DNA from: Calendula officinalis
Taxonomy: Eukaryota > Streptophyta > Magnoliopsida > Asterales > Asteraceae
Direction of reading: 5' to 3'
Length of the DNA: 64,000 bases
Assembly (NCBI GenBank): GCA_963853835.1
Contig: OY970820.1
Coordinates: forward strand, 25,113,873 to 25,177,872
Below are positions 33,439-45,948 of this stretch, piece after piece (the stretch's first letter is position 1; the number at the start of each line of letters is the position of its first letter). The notes beneath the pieces were generated by a model. That model was not told the DNA's origin. It saw nothing but the letters and a program-made list of their open reading frames with translations, and searched no databases. A program made the position numbers and the translations under genes.

Positions 33439-33958
33439 CAATGTTTTAAAACCCAGATTTTTTAATCGGACCGGACAACGCTCTAAAAATGGTCGAAATA
33501 GGTCGGACCGGTTCAACCGGATTACAATGCTATTGAATATTTATGTTAAATCAGTTATTTAAAAGGTATATAAATGTAAAAAAAAATCCTAAAAAGTTAC
33601 GAAACAAATATTATAAACATTTAAAAAATTACAAAAACTATTTTTCAAATAAAATTCAACACTTTGAGTTTGTAATCTATAATAAAAAAAGAGACATAAC
33701 AATTAAAATTCAACTAGAAACTTTATGTTTTAAACTATAAAACATATAAGCTTCAAACGTATAAAAAATAATATACAAATATTCACTTTAATTTTAAGAA
33801 AATGAGAATAAAACTAAAAATACGGTTCGACCGGACGGTTCGACCGGGGTTCACAGTTAACTCGGCCGATTCGAAGCGGTTCATAAATCGACTTTGAACC
33901 GGTCGATTGGGCTCGGAAAATTTCTATTTCGCGGTCGAACCCGGGTTTTAAAACACTA
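33439..33958. mobile_element. hAT-like element with CCGGTT-rich ends, copy 1
   Basis: The ends CAATGTTTTAAAA and inverted TAGTGTTTTAAAA, followed by repeated ACCGGTT/GACCGG motifs, match the element at 57347-58013. The flanks GGAAATGG and AGAAATAG are an eight-base duplication with two mismatches. No coding frame is present. Confidence 0.75.
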
Positions 33959-34309
33959 AGAAATAGAACTAAGGTAAGTGGTAGACTGTTTTCAACTGAA
34001 AATAATAGAAGACAGCGTGTATGTTCCCATATTATTTATTTTACCTACTTTGAGAAACAAATAAACTCTAAAAGTTATTTTATACTTCCGAAGTTAAAAA
34101 AAAAAATATTGTTGGTGTTATGAATTTTTTTTAAGCAAAATATTGTATATAAAGTAGGGTTGGTGTTTAAGAGAAAAAATAAAGATAAATATATCAGTTC
34201 TTATTATATTAAAAAAAGATAGTTAGTAAGTCAAGCTCAACTACTATCAGAAAATGTAAATTAGTAAATTTTGTTCGGTTATATTGAAAGAGTCAAAAGT
34301 AAAGATGTA

Positions 34310-34501
34310 CTTCCTCCGTTTCAAAATAAGTGATACATTTTATAGTTTATGGTTTTGAGGCAAAATATGATAATGTAGATTATTTAGATTAAATGGATAG
34401 TTAGTGGAGATTGGGTCCCACATATGTTGATTAAAGTGAATTTAATGATGTTTAAAAGTAAAAATAAGGGTAATGCGTCTTTTCACTATATTAAATGAGA
34501 T
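34310..34501. mobile_element. Truncated Stowaway-type MITE
   Basis: The left end CTTCCTCCGTTTCAAAATAA after TA is clear, and the interior resembles the other two copies. The right half is absent, and the sequence changes at 34502 to an LTR-like segment. Confidence 0.65.
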
Positions 34502-34781
34502 TGTTAGGACCATATTAGGACTAGTTTTAACTTTTAACTTGTAATTAGGCTTAGTCAACTAGTTAAATGATGATTAGTGATAGGACGTATAAATACCTGA
34601 TGTTAAGCATGATGATGTAAGCTTTCCCACTTTCTAATTGACAAACACTTTTGAAAGTTAATCCTTCCCTCCATCTTCTCTCAAGCTAACTAATAAAAAC
34701 ACACACAAACACACACTTGAATCTTCCAAACTTCACAAATCATCATCAATTGATGTAATTTTGATTGCATTAGCTCTCTCA
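34502..34781 (+). repeat. Candidate short Copia-type LTR
   Basis: The segment starts TGTTAGGACC, has GTATAAATACC at about 34590 followed by a CT-rich leader, and ends CTCTCA just before TTGGTATTCATGA, a poor match to a primer-binding site. The length is close to the 277-base LTR of element E. No second LTR was found. Confidence 0.4.
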
Positions 34782-36180
34782 ATTGGTATTCATGATGATT
34801 TGATCCAGATCTGAATTTTTGAATTTTTTTTTCTTCGAGCTGTGAAATTAAGTGTCGAATTTTTTGTTTGGAATTGATGTTTTGATTGGATATTCATACT
34901 TCTCCATTGATTCTAATCACAATAGAATCAAATTTCGTTCCAATCCATCAATAATTGACCTCAATTTCGTTATTTTTGTGAAAAACTTGAAAACTCAAAA
35001 ACTCAAAATTTCGACTGAAAATTCAAAATCGAGTGCTGAATTGTCACGTTTTGAGTTGTATGATCGGATCAAACTGTTAGAAATTGAATTTCTAACGTTT
35101 TTTGATTTAAATCATTGAATTTGGTTAAGAATTGAGCAAACTAGGATCAAAATTATTGAATTTTTGAAGCAATGTTACGTACAACGATGAACACGAACGA
35201 TCTCGGCTTGATGGAGGTTCACGCCTCCAACAGAATTGATCTCGGCTTCGACTCGAAATAATCATTGTTCCCTGCTTCGACTCGAGCCGAAGATATTCAA
35301 TTGATCTCGGCTCTTCCCGGCTTCGACTCGAATCGAACGAAGTGATCTTCTCGGCTTCGCTTATACCAGTACAAGACTTCGGCTCGGCTCTTGATTCCGT
35401 CAAACATTTTGATTTCGGCTTCCTTCAATCGAAATTGATTCCACATTGATTCAATCTCAGTTCCCTACTCGACAACATCTTCTTGATCTTGGCAATTGAA
35501 GATTCCGATCTTGCTCATCACCGATCTGGGATTGTTCTCGGTGTTTGTCTGATACCAGACCCAAACATTAGTTCTCGACCCTAAATCATCTTGGCCCAAT
35601 TTATTGTTTTTGGCCCAATTGATCTCGCCACTTCCAAGTAATTCAAGCCACACTTAATATCAAGCTCAAACTTAAATTTTTGGCCCAAATCAATTAAACC
35701 CATTTAAATCAATTCAATTCAATCTTAGCCCAAAACTGTTAGAATTAGATTTTCTAACGTTTTGTGCTTTGAATCATTACATTTGGTTAAGAATTGAAGA
35801 AACTAGGATCAAATAAGTGTGATTTTGAAACATACGTAACAGTGTTCGTCAAGATGAATGTTCCCGGCTTCGACTCCAGAATTGATCTTGGCCTTGAAAG
35901 TTCCCGGCTCGAACAAAGTATTCGGCTCAAACAATTCAGCCATTAAAGAGTTCAGCTCGACTCTGAACAAAGTGTTCGGCTCAAACAGTTCGGAAATCTA
36001 ACTTGGGTTACTTAATATTTTGGGCAAGTAGTTTGGGCTACGATATATATTGTGAGCCTATTACTATTTTCATTATAAAATCATAACCAGGTATAATCAT
36101 CTTTCTTTCAAGTATTGTGAAAGTCACCTGAGGCCCAAATATGAAAATCCGAAAACAAAATATAAACAGAGAAAACAAAA
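34782..36180. repeat. Unidentified repeat-derived region with a direct repeat of about 165 bases
   Basis: AAACTGTTAGAA followed by TTTCTAACGTTTT and AACTAGGATCAAA occurs near 35075 and again near 35735, with related TCGGCTTCGACTCG motifs after each. The start of each copy is a hairpin (GTTAGAA/TTCTAAC). I see no protein family; short frames on both strands look like chance. It may be the decayed interior of the LTR element that starts at 34502. Confidence 0.45.
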
Positions 36181-36182
36181 AC

Positions 36183-36314
36183 CACGTGCCTTAATTTAAA
36201 CAGAAACTACGTGTCTTTACATTAAAGAATGCAACCGTCAAATTAACACTGAGCTCTTGGACACGTCATACCATTACGTGCCACCCCGTCACCACCTCCT
36301 CTCCTTTTTATAAA
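36183..36314 (+). promoter_or_regulatory. Oleosin promoter: four ACGT (ABRE-like) elements and TATA box
   Basis: CACGTG (36183-36188), TACGTGTC (36208-36215), ACACGTCA (36261-36268) and TACGTGCC (36275-36282) lie within 100 bases. TTTATAAA at 36307-36314 follows. Such ACGT clusters bind bZIP factors acting with abscisic acid in maturing seeds, which fits oleosin expression. The ATG is only 40 bases after the TATA box, so the 5' leader is very short. Confidence 0.65.
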
Positions 36315-36353
36315 CCCACCGGCCACCGCGAAACAAGCAATAACAATTTCAAA

Positions 36354-36866
36354 ATGGCCGACGTTTACCGAGCAGAAGGACGAGGAAAGCAGCATTGGGT
36401 TGACAGTGACCGTGACCGTGATGGTGACCAACAACAGTACTACAAGCAGCGGCAGCAAGGAGGTCGACAATCATATGCCTACCAGTTGGCAAAAGGTGCC
36501 ACCTCAGCGTTCGCCGGCGGCTCTCTCCTCGTTCTCTCAGGGTTGACGCTTGCAGGGACGGTAATTGCACTGACGGTGGCTACTCCAGCAATGGTGTTGT
36601 TTAGTCCGGTGCTGGTGCCGGCAGTGGCCGCCGTGTTTCTTTTAGCAACCGGGTTCTTTTCCGCCGGAGGATTTGCTGTTGCAGCGTTGACGGTGCTGAC
36701 GTGGATGTTCAGGTACGTGACATCTAGTCAAAGAGGAGGGAACTCGTTTGACCAGGGGACACAGAAGCTGGGTGCGAAGGGTCGGGACTTTAGAGACAGG
36801 GGTGAGCACGCCGGAGGAGGAGGTCATTATGCTACCGGAGGGATTCATCATACAACCGGAGCCTGA
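36354..36866 (+). CDS. Oleosin
   Basis: The intronless gene encodes 170 residues. Oleosins coat lipid droplets in seeds and keep them from fusing. The charged, glutamine-rich N-terminus (1-45) leads into a long hydrophobic hairpin (about 46-118) with the diagnostic proline knot PX5SPX3P at P78, S84, P85 and P89 (PAMVLFSPVLVP). A hydrophilic, glycine- and histidine-rich tail follows. The size is usual for the family. The first ATG after the TATA box is used. A poly(A)-like AATAATAAA lies near 36973. No damage is seen. Confidence 0.96.
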   Translation: MADVYRAEGRGKQHWVDSDRDRDGDQQQYYKQRQQGGRQSYAYQLAKGATSAFAGGSLLVLSGLTLAGTVIALTVATPAMVLFSPVLVPAVAAVFLLATGFFSAGGFAVAALTVLTWMFRYVTSSQRGGNSFDQGTQKLGAKGRDFRDRGEHAGGGGHYATGGIHHTTGA

Positions 36867-37134
36867 GGAGAGGTGGACTCCGCTCATGATGTCTTTGAAG
36901 CTTACTACTATGTATTTCTGTTATTTTCTTTTCTAAAATTAAGAATAAGGAGTGTTAATTTAGTAGTTGGTGTAATAATAAAATGAATTCGTAGAAATTA
37001 CTTGAAATGTTTCTGACGATAAATAAAAACAAGAATAGAGGACAATGTATAACTTTGACATATACACGATATGATGACCATTTATGAAAAAGAAAGTAGA
37101 TTAGCTTGAAAGAAATTAGGGTTTCTTAGTTGCA
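36867..37134. other. Oleosin 3' flank
   Basis: This is 3' untranslated and flanking sequence up to the CACTA element. No other feature is seen. Confidence 0.5.
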
Positions 37135-37137
37135 CAT

Positions 37138-38881
37138 CACTACAAGAAATATACCCTTTCCCGATTACACCTATCCTGGCAACACGTGTCGGCATAGGTT
37201 AAATTTTTTTTGACAAAATCTGACATTTGACTTTACCTATACCGACGACACTTAGTCCCTATAAAGAAAAAAATTATAAATTTTGTCAGGATGTATACCG
37301 ACGACATTTGATCGGTAAATATAAAAAATAATTTAATTTTGATATTTTCAAATTACGGTTAGCATAATTTAATTTTGTTTTTTTAATTATACCCTGTAGC
37401 GACGACATGTCGTCGCTATACATAAAATATAAATAATTTTTAATTTTCTATTAATCAAGTTGCCGGAGAGGAAAACGATGTCGTTCTGTTTTAACCTATC
37501 GCGACGATATCTCATCGTTATACATAAAATATAAATAATTTTTAATTTTCTATTAATCAACTTGCGGAGAGGAAAACGACGCCATTCTGTTTTAGCGTAT
37601 CGCGACAACATGTCGTCCCTATAGGGTAAATATAATTATTTTTTGATTTTCTTTTAATCAAGTTGCAGGAGGGAAAAGATGTCGTTTGGTTAAACCCTAT
37701 GGCGATGACATGTCGTCCCTATAGTATAAATAAATGGCACTTTTTAGCGACGAAATGTTGTCGGAGGGAAAAGATGTCGTTTTGTCACTACACCCTAACT
37801 TTACCATAACTAGCACTTTTTAACGACGAAATGTTGTCGTTATAGCTCTTAGAAATTACCATAAATCAAAACCTTTACCGACGACATGTTGTCGGTACAT
37901 TGACGACATGTTCGTCAATGTTTATAGGCACGAAATGTCGTTGGTAAAGGTTTTGACCGAAAATAGTCTGGCCAACTCTATAGCGACAAACTGTTGTCGG
38001 AATAGGTTTATAATAAAACATTCTTTTAAATTGAAAAGTTTTTAGCGACATAAAATATAAATAATTTTTAATTTTCTATTAATCAAGTTGCCGGAGAGGA
38101 AAACGATGTCGTTCTGTTTTAACCTATCGCGACGACATCTCGTCGCTATACATAAAATATAAATAATTTTTAATTTTCTATTAATCAACTTGCCGGAGAG
38201 GAAAACGACGTCGTTCTGTTTTAGCGTATCGCGACAACATGTCGTCCCTATAGGGTAAATATAATTATTTTTTGATTTTCTTTTAATCAAGTTGCAGGAG
38301 GGAAAAGATGTCGTTTGGTTAAACCCTATGTCGACGACATGTCGTCCCTATAGGTCAAATAAATGGCACTTTTTAGCGACGAAATGATGTCGGAGGGAAA
38401 AGATGTCATTTTGTCACTACACCCTAAATTTACCATAACTAGCACTTTTTAGCGACGAAATGTTGTCGTTATAGCTCTTAGAAATTACTATAAATCAAAA
38501 CCTTTACCGACGACATGTTGTCGGTACATTGACGACATGTTCGTCAATGTTTATAGGCACGAAATGTCGTCGGTAAAGGTTTTGACCGAAAATAGTCCGG
38601 CCAACTCTATAGCGACAAACTGTTGTCGGAATAGGTTTATAATAGAACATTCTTTTAAATTGAAAAGTTTTTAGCGGCAACCATTATGCCGACTAAGTGT
38701 CGTCGGTATTGCTCGACCTATGCCGACGACAATTGTGGCGACGAAAGTTTTAACCCATGGCGACGCAGCAATGGCGACGAAAAGTTACCGACGACATGTT
38801 GTCGGGATAGCCTGTGGCGACAACAAATCGTCGGTAAAGACTTTTTTTGTGTTGTCGGCATAAGATTGTTTTCTTGTAGTG
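37138..38881. mobile_element. Non-autonomous CACTA (En/Spm) element
   Basis: The ends CACTACAAGAAA on both sides (inverted on the right) lie within a three-base duplication CAT (37135-37137 and 38882-38884), the CACTA hallmark. The 1744-base interior has no transposase. It is filled with copies of GACGACATGTCGTCG-like sequence, including a 22-base perfect palindrome at 37397-37418. These resemble the subterminal sites that transposase binds. Confidence 0.93.
37421..38676. repeat. 628-base tandem duplication inside the CACTA element
   Basis: The segment starting CATAAAATATAAATAATTTT at 37421 recurs at 38049, and both copies run through TAAATTGAAAAGTTTTTAGCG. The copies differ at only a few positions by eye. 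Confidence 0.88.
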
Positions 38882-39166
38882 CATGTTTATGATTATAATT
38901 TTTAAGTGGAAAATGCTATTACGGGTTATGGTTAATGGTGGGTTAGTTAGTGGTTTTTAATGTTACAGAAGCATGGCAGCTAACTTTGTATTTCTTGTAG
39001 CATGTTTTAGTTTCTCCAGGCCAACCTGCCTAACTCATTCCCTTGATAACCCCTTTCTGAAATAGAAACCGTATTACATAATGGTATACAAAACCAGTTT
39101 AAGTTTTGAAATTAATCAATAGAGTATTATTATTTTATTTTTGTAAGTGGATATATATCTTATATC

Positions 39167-39719
39167 TAGAGATACAAACGGGTACGGGTAGTAGCGGGTA
39201 CTGCAAAACCCGTACCCGTACCCGACCCGCTATTCCCATACCCGTACCCGCCCCGTACCCGGTTAAATACCCGTCGGGCTCGGGTAGAAAAATCCCCGCC
39301 GGGTACAGGTAACCCGACGGGTACCCGTTCAATAAAAAAATTAAACAAAATAGTTAAATCATTTAATACTCTTAGTTCGTTTAGGCTTATTTCGTTCAAT
39401 ACGTAATGGAGTAACGGGAGACGAGCCAAATTTTAACCATTATTAAATTGGGCTAATGAGAGATTAAGAGTTGGGCTAAGTTTGAGTAGTGACTAGTGCG
39501 TTAAACCCATATTAAAAAAAAATTACACATTAATATATATGTTCGGGTCGGGTATAAACGGTGCGTGTATTATAAAACCCGTACCCGACCCGTACCCGCT
39601 ATCGGGTATGAAATTTAAACCCATCCCCGACCCGTTACCCGTGTAGTCGGGTAATACCCGCCCCGTAAAACTCGGGTACCCGCGGATACCCATACCCGCG
39701 GGTTAAATTTGCATCCCTA
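39167..39719. mobile_element. hAT-like element rich in ACCCG motifs
   Basis: The ends TAGAGATACAAA and inverted TAGGGATGCAAA lie within a perfect eight-base duplication CTTATATC (39159-39166 and 39720-39727). The subterminal parts are dense in ACCCGTACCCG repeats. There is no coding capacity. Confidence 0.88.
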
Positions 39720-39739
39720 CTTATATCATATATCTATAT

Positions 39740-40368
39740 GCAAATAACACATTGCATAGGCCACGTCGATGACGCGCTTGTAAGGCCCAATTGAAGATTG
39801 CCAGCTGCCAGTTGCTTCCTGCGGCTTCACATCTCTCTCTCTCTCCCTCTTATTCGCTATTTCTCTGTGAAGAAACCATTCATAACCTAATATCATCTAA
39901 AGGTTTTTTAATTTCTTTCCTTCTCAAACTACTGCCCTTCTCTCCTTCTCTGTGAAGAAAAAGAGTTCAAAAACCGATCCTAGGCATCACAACCTTCGCC
40001 GACATTCCATCCACCGCCTCAACAAAAACCACCATCTTTGAGCACATAAACCCTCACAAACCCTAACGTGATTTTTCAGCACACTTATTTGTTGGTTGTT
40101 CGGTGACAAGTTGCTTCCTTCTCCATAATCAGGTTTGTCTTCTTCTTCAAAGTGTTCAATTTCTTCAAAATAGAATTCGAACAGATAATCAAAAATTCAA
40201 AATTTTGCTTCCTTTAATAAAACCCGTGATTTTTCCTTCCAATTTGACGTTTAAAGTTCTAATTTTGACATCTATGATTCTAACCGACTGCTCTCTTTGA
40301 TGAAGCCCGTGATTTTGCTTCTAATTTTGTCATCTAATACTCTAATCGACTGCTCATTTCCCAAATTG
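39740..40368 (+). other. Promoter- and leader-like sequence cut by element F
   Basis: GGCCACGTCGATGAC (about 39762) is followed by a CT-repeat (39829-39846) and a CT-rich leader with short possible exons. The sequence resumes after element F at 47304. A related start, GGCCACGTCGATGAC, occurs near 50798. It looks like the 5' end of a gene or of a captured gene, but no protein can be assigned. Confidence 0.4.
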
Positions 40369-40373
40369 TTGGT
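40369..40373. repeat. Target-site duplication TTGGT, left of element F
   Basis: TTGGT precedes the LTR start and is repeated at 47299-47303. Confidence 0.92.
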
Positions 40374-41712
40374 TGTAACGACCCGAAATTTGAATAAAAT
40401 AAATTATGGGAAAAATATGATAAATAAGGATAAATCGTTTAAAACACGTAGGAATTGGTTTCGTGTCATTTGGACATCGTACGAGGAAGTTGTGGGCGAA
40501 ACCAGGTCGAGATAAAGTTGAAAAAGTGCAGCCTCGGACACCTGAGGAGTTCGCCGGTTGGCGATTCGCGAAGTCGAGGCAGGGAAAATGGTGGTCAGAC
40601 GTGAAGAGTTCCCGAACAGTTAGCGATCGCGAAGGGCTCACGACACGGAAAGTTCGCGACGCGAACTTGTGTTCGCGAACGCGAACTATGGACGAGCTGG
40701 TTAAAATCGGGAAAAAGTTAGGGTTTGCTCATTTTTCACCCAAGTTGTGGTGCAGCCGATTTTAGAGAGAGAAGGGGCGATTTTGGTGATTCCTAGCTCA
40801 AATCTTCTTCAATCTTGTGGATCTTAACATCAAAGGTCAAGAAGACCTAAAGTTTGGTGACATTTCACGAGTTGGAAAGCAAGGATTCGTGTTATTAGAC
40901 ACGATTTGGAGTTAGCTTGGCTAAGGTGAGTACATGTGAACCTTCAAACTGGGTACATAGCTAGTAAATGTTTTTATGATTAAATGATTTTTTATCGAGT
41001 CTTTAAGTAATTTAGTCATTTATGTGATATATGATGAATTGCTTGTATGATGGTTACATGATTGATTGAATAAGAAAAGATGGAGTTATAAGCTCATAAC
41101 GATAAAAGAAAAGAAATGATGATGATGATGATATCCCTAGGGCCGTAGTAGATTGGAGGCATTCCGGTTATTACGGTACCTTAAGGTTAGCGGTAGATTG
41201 GAGGCATTCCGATTACCCAATACCTATGAGTCCCGGTAGATTGGAGGCATTCCGATTATCGTGGAAATGATGGTCTTGATAGATTGGAGGCATTCCGATT
41301 ATCTTGACATTGGCCAATGATGAAAGTGATAAAGTGACCCAAAACAAACTTAGTAATATTATTTTAAGATTAAATGATATTATTTGACTATTTGTTTATC
41401 GGGTCTAAAACCCATGTATCTCACGAGGCAATTTTGTCTTACGTACTATGTTTGTGTTTTTGCTATGTACTCAGGTTCATGATCGATGGATTAGAGGGTC
41501 GCGTTAGAAGTGGCCTAGTGTTGTTTAGCTCGGGAGCTCGTAGGTAGTTCTCGTTTATCCTATGGCTATGATATTGTTTTTGTAACACCGGCTTTAATAC
41601 TCTGTTAAACTTTGATGATTTTTGTTAAATCGTATTTTGGGGAATATCGGAATTGTAATGTTTTTACTTAAAAATATGTTTTAAAAGGTGTTTTAAAAAT
41701 TGAGGTGTTACA
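40374..41712 (+). repeat. 5' LTR of element F
   Basis: This 1339-base LTR runs from TGTAACGACCC to GAGGTGTTACA. Four copies of GATTGGAGGCATTCCG at 41151, 41196, 41239 and 41282 form a 43-45 base tandem array. It lacks 11 bases of a palindrome that the 3' LTR keeps. Confidence 0.95.
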
Positions 41713-41715
41713 ACT

Positions 41716-41727
41716 TGGTATCAGAGC
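41716..41727 (+). promoter_or_regulatory. tRNA-iMet primer-binding site of element F
   Basis: TGGTATCAGAGC lies three bases after the 5' LTR, with the same spacing as in D. Confidence 0.95.
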
Positions 41728-44700
41728 TATAGTTTAAGTGAATTAGGTTGGATGTCCATTCTAGTCTTAGACTGTAGCAATAGGAATGTAAGATTCCTTG
41801 AGATCGATAGGTTGACCTTGAGACTTTATGTTAAGTTTAGGGTTGAACCTAGGGGACCTATAGAAGTTGTTATGCAGTGTGCAATGTGAGTCTTTTGAGA
41901 CTGTAGGGCATTAGTATGATAGGGTCGACCCCTATGAGAAGTGCCATGTTTTGATCTAATTGTGTTGTTTTTAACTGTTGAGCTGACCGTTTGAATCTTG
42001 TTTGTTGAATACGTTGTTATGGCGAAAGAATGAATGTGAAAAGTGGACGAGCTCCACTAAATTGGGAAGGGTTATGGATGAGAATGTGAAATAGACTATT
42101 GATAACCGTATGTTTAAGGGTAGGAGGAATGATTCCAATACCCGTACGAAGGAAGAATCATCGAATGGCGAAGTCCGTAGTGAGAAGTAGCTACATAAAG
42201 AGGTGGCCAGACCTAGTCGGAAGAAATGGAAGGATGTTGTATAAGGTTGTCATAGCATGTAAAACCGTTGAGTAAATCGGAAGTTCTGAACCGGAGGTCA
42301 CGATAGGTGGATTCGGTGGATTGAGAAAGTGCTAGAGAGTAGCAAGCGAAGAAAGAAAGATATGATGGGTTTGACATCCATATAATTAAAGGGTGAGGCG
42401 TTGACACGGTGGAACGTGTAGTATGAAACTTTTGGAAAGAGAGTGCGGTACAATATGTTGTGAAAGGAACTCACGAGTGAGTTGATAGGGGAAGTCTTCC
42501 CGGAAGGAAATCTAGAGGGGGGTTCATGATGCAGCCTCGGAGATCTTAGGTGAAGATTGATGTTATGTGATTATGGCTTAATTGTTTGGTTGTTGCACGA
42601 ATTGGTGCTTTTAGAAATTGGAAACGAGTTGTACGACATGGGGATTTATTTTTGGGAATAGTCTTCCCGGTTAGTGATGTGTGTGGAAGCGTGTATTGGA
42701 AAGGGCTATAGACAAATGTGTCGCATATAGTAAGGATATAAGGGTTGATACTAATATGTAAAAAGGATGAGACACGAGATATGGTGAGTATTTCTAACAG
42801 AAATGTAGTAGTACAATGAAGTACTAAGTCTTGATAAGAATTATTACTATGGATGAAATTTTCCTTTTTGGAATAGGATCCTTGGAAATGGAATTTGGAT
42901 ATTCGGCGGGAATCCGAATAAACAATGTAATGATTGTTACACGTGAATGGTAAACAAAAGAATGACTAAGGTATAGTCATGTCTTAGAACTTATAAATGG
43001 GAAATATGTGGAAAAGAATAAGTGTCGGGAATGACGACTTTTGATTGTCGAAAGTGGTTGGGTAAAAAGGTGGCATATAGCCATGACAAACTTGGTGACA
43101 GTAATGATGAATCCAATATTAAGGGTAAGAAAATAATTGTTGGTTACATGTTATAGTAATGGTATGGCGGTATGTGGCATAGAGTAGCGTGAGACTACGG
43201 TTGGGAAAGGATTAATTCTAAGTCTCACGATGTATAAAGGTGGGAACATCGAGTGTTGAGCTTTTGGATGCCAAGTCATGGGTCACGAGTGAGACCGGAG
43301 TCGGTTGGTTGACTCAAAGATGACCGGGTTGGCCGGTGAAATATGGTTAACGAAATAGATTGGTGGTTACCCAGTGGTGACAAAAGATTTGGAAATTTGG
43401 TAATAAGGAAATGAATCGGTTAAGGGTGGTCAATGTGTAATTGAACGGTAAATAGGTAATCGGAAATTTTAATAGTTTACCCGCGGGGTACAATGCACGT
43501 GTATTATGCGATGGCCGTTGAAAGCATATGATAATGAAAAAGGTAATGTTATATGAAACGCGTTAAGTAGTATGCCCAATGGGGAATAGGTTAAAGATGG
43601 AAGAAAATGATAAGGTGTTGTTATGGGGAGTGTGCTAATTGCATGGTGAATAAATGACCGACTGAATGAGTGAGAAAGTGGTAAAGTTATGGGATGTGAA
43701 AAGATGTATACTAGAATGGTATGTGACGTAGGAGGGTTTAGAATGGAATCCCGTTTGATCGGAGGCTTTCCGATTAATGAGAATTGGTTGAATCTTGATG
43801 GATTGGAGGCTTTCCAGTCATCTTGATGTGATAGTTGAATTATGGATTGTTATGTCCGTATGATAATGTTTATGTATTAATGAGATGAATGTAGGACCAT
43901 GTGGTTAATTTGTATTGTTATAATTTTACGTGTTAAATAAGAAGTTGGTTTGCTAGTGCGGGTTGCATTAGGACATGTATGGATAGGAGATGCCTACGGT
44001 TCATAGAATATGAGGAAAGAGAACTTCTAGAGACCAATTTATTATTTGGTAACCAAGATATGGTAAAATTTCGTGAAATTGTAGAATGTGTTGCGGTAGA
44101 GGATCTAATACCGATGTTTGAGAATAAAAAGTTATGAAATTGATCGGTGGGGTACAAAGATGGTTGAAGGAATACTAAGTGATAGTAAGAGTGACCAAAT
44201 GAAGGTCAGGAAACGGTAAATGTGAGTGTGACCTTTAAGTAAAGGTGTGACTCTCGGATTAATTGGGAATGACCTTAAGTAAAAAGGAAACGGGAACAAT
44301 TATTAAGGAAATAATGATGAGTAAAACCGGAAGTGATAAATTGCGGGTAGTACCTTGCGAGTAGAGAATTTGTTAGTTGGGAGAAGTATGGTTGACTTTA
44401 TGCAAAAGTCAAGATTTATCAATTTGTGATTGGTTGACTCATGATGACCGGGTGGAAGAAAAGTTAGAAGTTTTAGTAATGATAGAATGGATCGAATAAG
44501 GTCGGTTGATAAATGAGTAGATTGGTGGGAAGCACTAGAAATGATTATGTGTATACCGTGTGGTATAATGTATAAGTAGGAAAATTGAAAGTAAATTGTG
44601 AAAGAAAATGATAGCATGATGCTAAGTGTAATGATGCATACATGAATTGTATGCAAGATGGAATGGTTTTGGATGAGTCACTTTGGATTGGAGGCTTTCC

Positions 44701-45930
44701 GATCATTGTGACAGTTTGGGCCCTGATGGATTGGAGGCTTTCCGATCATCTCGGTGGCGTAGTTAAAGTATGATTTGATGTATCAGGAATGTGAAGTTAT
44801 ATCTGTTGTATGTAGAACTTTATGGTTAAGTTATTGCTATAATAATGTGGCAAATGAGAATTTGTATTGAAAACACGGGTCCTGTTTAAGTAGAGGTATG
44901 AGTAGGGGATACCTACAAGTTAATGGTTCATGAAAAAGGAATGCTTTAGGAAGCAAAGTGGTTAGTAGCCAATGAATGGTGAAATATGTATATCGGGTGG
45001 TTAGGCCACAATTGGATACGATTGAGACTCTAGAGCCGGTAATCGGGAAATTCAAGTATGGTATAAAGATGTTTGAAGGAAATTGTAAAAGGTATAAGTA
45101 ATTGGATGAAAGTTAAAATGTAATAGAGATTTGGTATTAATTTAAATGGAAGTTGTTAATCGATTGTGGAAATCGAAATCGAGGAAAAAGGGAACAATTG
45201 AGAAAGGAAATCTAAATAGGAAATCGGGAATGAAAAGCTTGGGAAGCGATGCCTTAGTTATAAAGAATATGTGGAATTTAGCAAGGTAAGTTGACCTTAT
45301 TCATAAAGTCAAGGTTAGTCAACTAGTAGATTGTTGACTTTAGTCAAAATGGGGTTTTGACTTTCGTTTAAATTGGTTAGTCAAGGATAAGGGCATAATG
45401 TATCATCTTCATCCGTAAGATAGTGGGTAATGGATTAATGGAAATAATTGTAGTCAAAGGGTGCGACTTTGACCATTGGGTATTCCGAATGGAACCTAGA
45501 AATCGAGTATGATTGTTGTTGGACCATGAGTGTAAGATTGATGGTTAAGGAATTGATGATTAATGGAACCACTAATGGGTAAGGAAAGTTTCCAAGATAT
45601 TGTTGACTTTGTGCTTAAGTCAAAGATGGGACAACGTTGACAACTTGGTCAAAGCGAGGGGTTGACTATCACTTTGATCAAATGGTTATTAGTAATGATT
45701 GGGTCATATCAGTCCAACGGGAGTAAGGAGTTTGGTTAAATGATGAGAAAGGTTAAGGTCAAATTGTGAAATTTTGACCCGTCCGGGTATTAGGAACTCA
45801 AGATTGGATCTTTGGCCCGTTTGGGTATAACGGGTCGAGTGGGCGATTAAATGCATAAGTATTATCGAATCATAATTTGGGAGTGGAATGAGGATTGGAA
45901 ATCCTTGAGTTGATTCCGAGGATGGAATCC
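41728..45930 (+). other. Non-coding interior of element F
   Basis: No retroviral domain can be read in any frame. Hairpin motifs of the type ATCGGAGGCTTTCCGAT occur at about 43758, 43800, 44686 and 44721, similar to those in the LTRs. The stretches 43740-44110 and 44680-45060 look like diverged copies of one unit of about 930 bases. Around 45290-45800, TTGACTTT/GTCAA-rich segments recur. Confidence 0.7.
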
Positions 45931-45948
45931 TTTTAAGGGGTGGATAGT
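45931..45948 (+). promoter_or_regulatory. Polypurine tract of element F
   Basis: TTTTAAGGGGTGGATAGT directly precedes the 3' LTR and is nearly the same as the tract of D. Confidence 0.8.

Noticed and set aside
36243..36887. Frames antisense to the oleosin gene
   Set aside because: They are shadows of the oleosin coding sequence with no family match.
37381..38680. CRISPR-like regular repeats
   Set aside because: The repeats are subterminal motifs and a tandem duplication inside a CACTA transposon of a plant genome. There are no uniform spacers.
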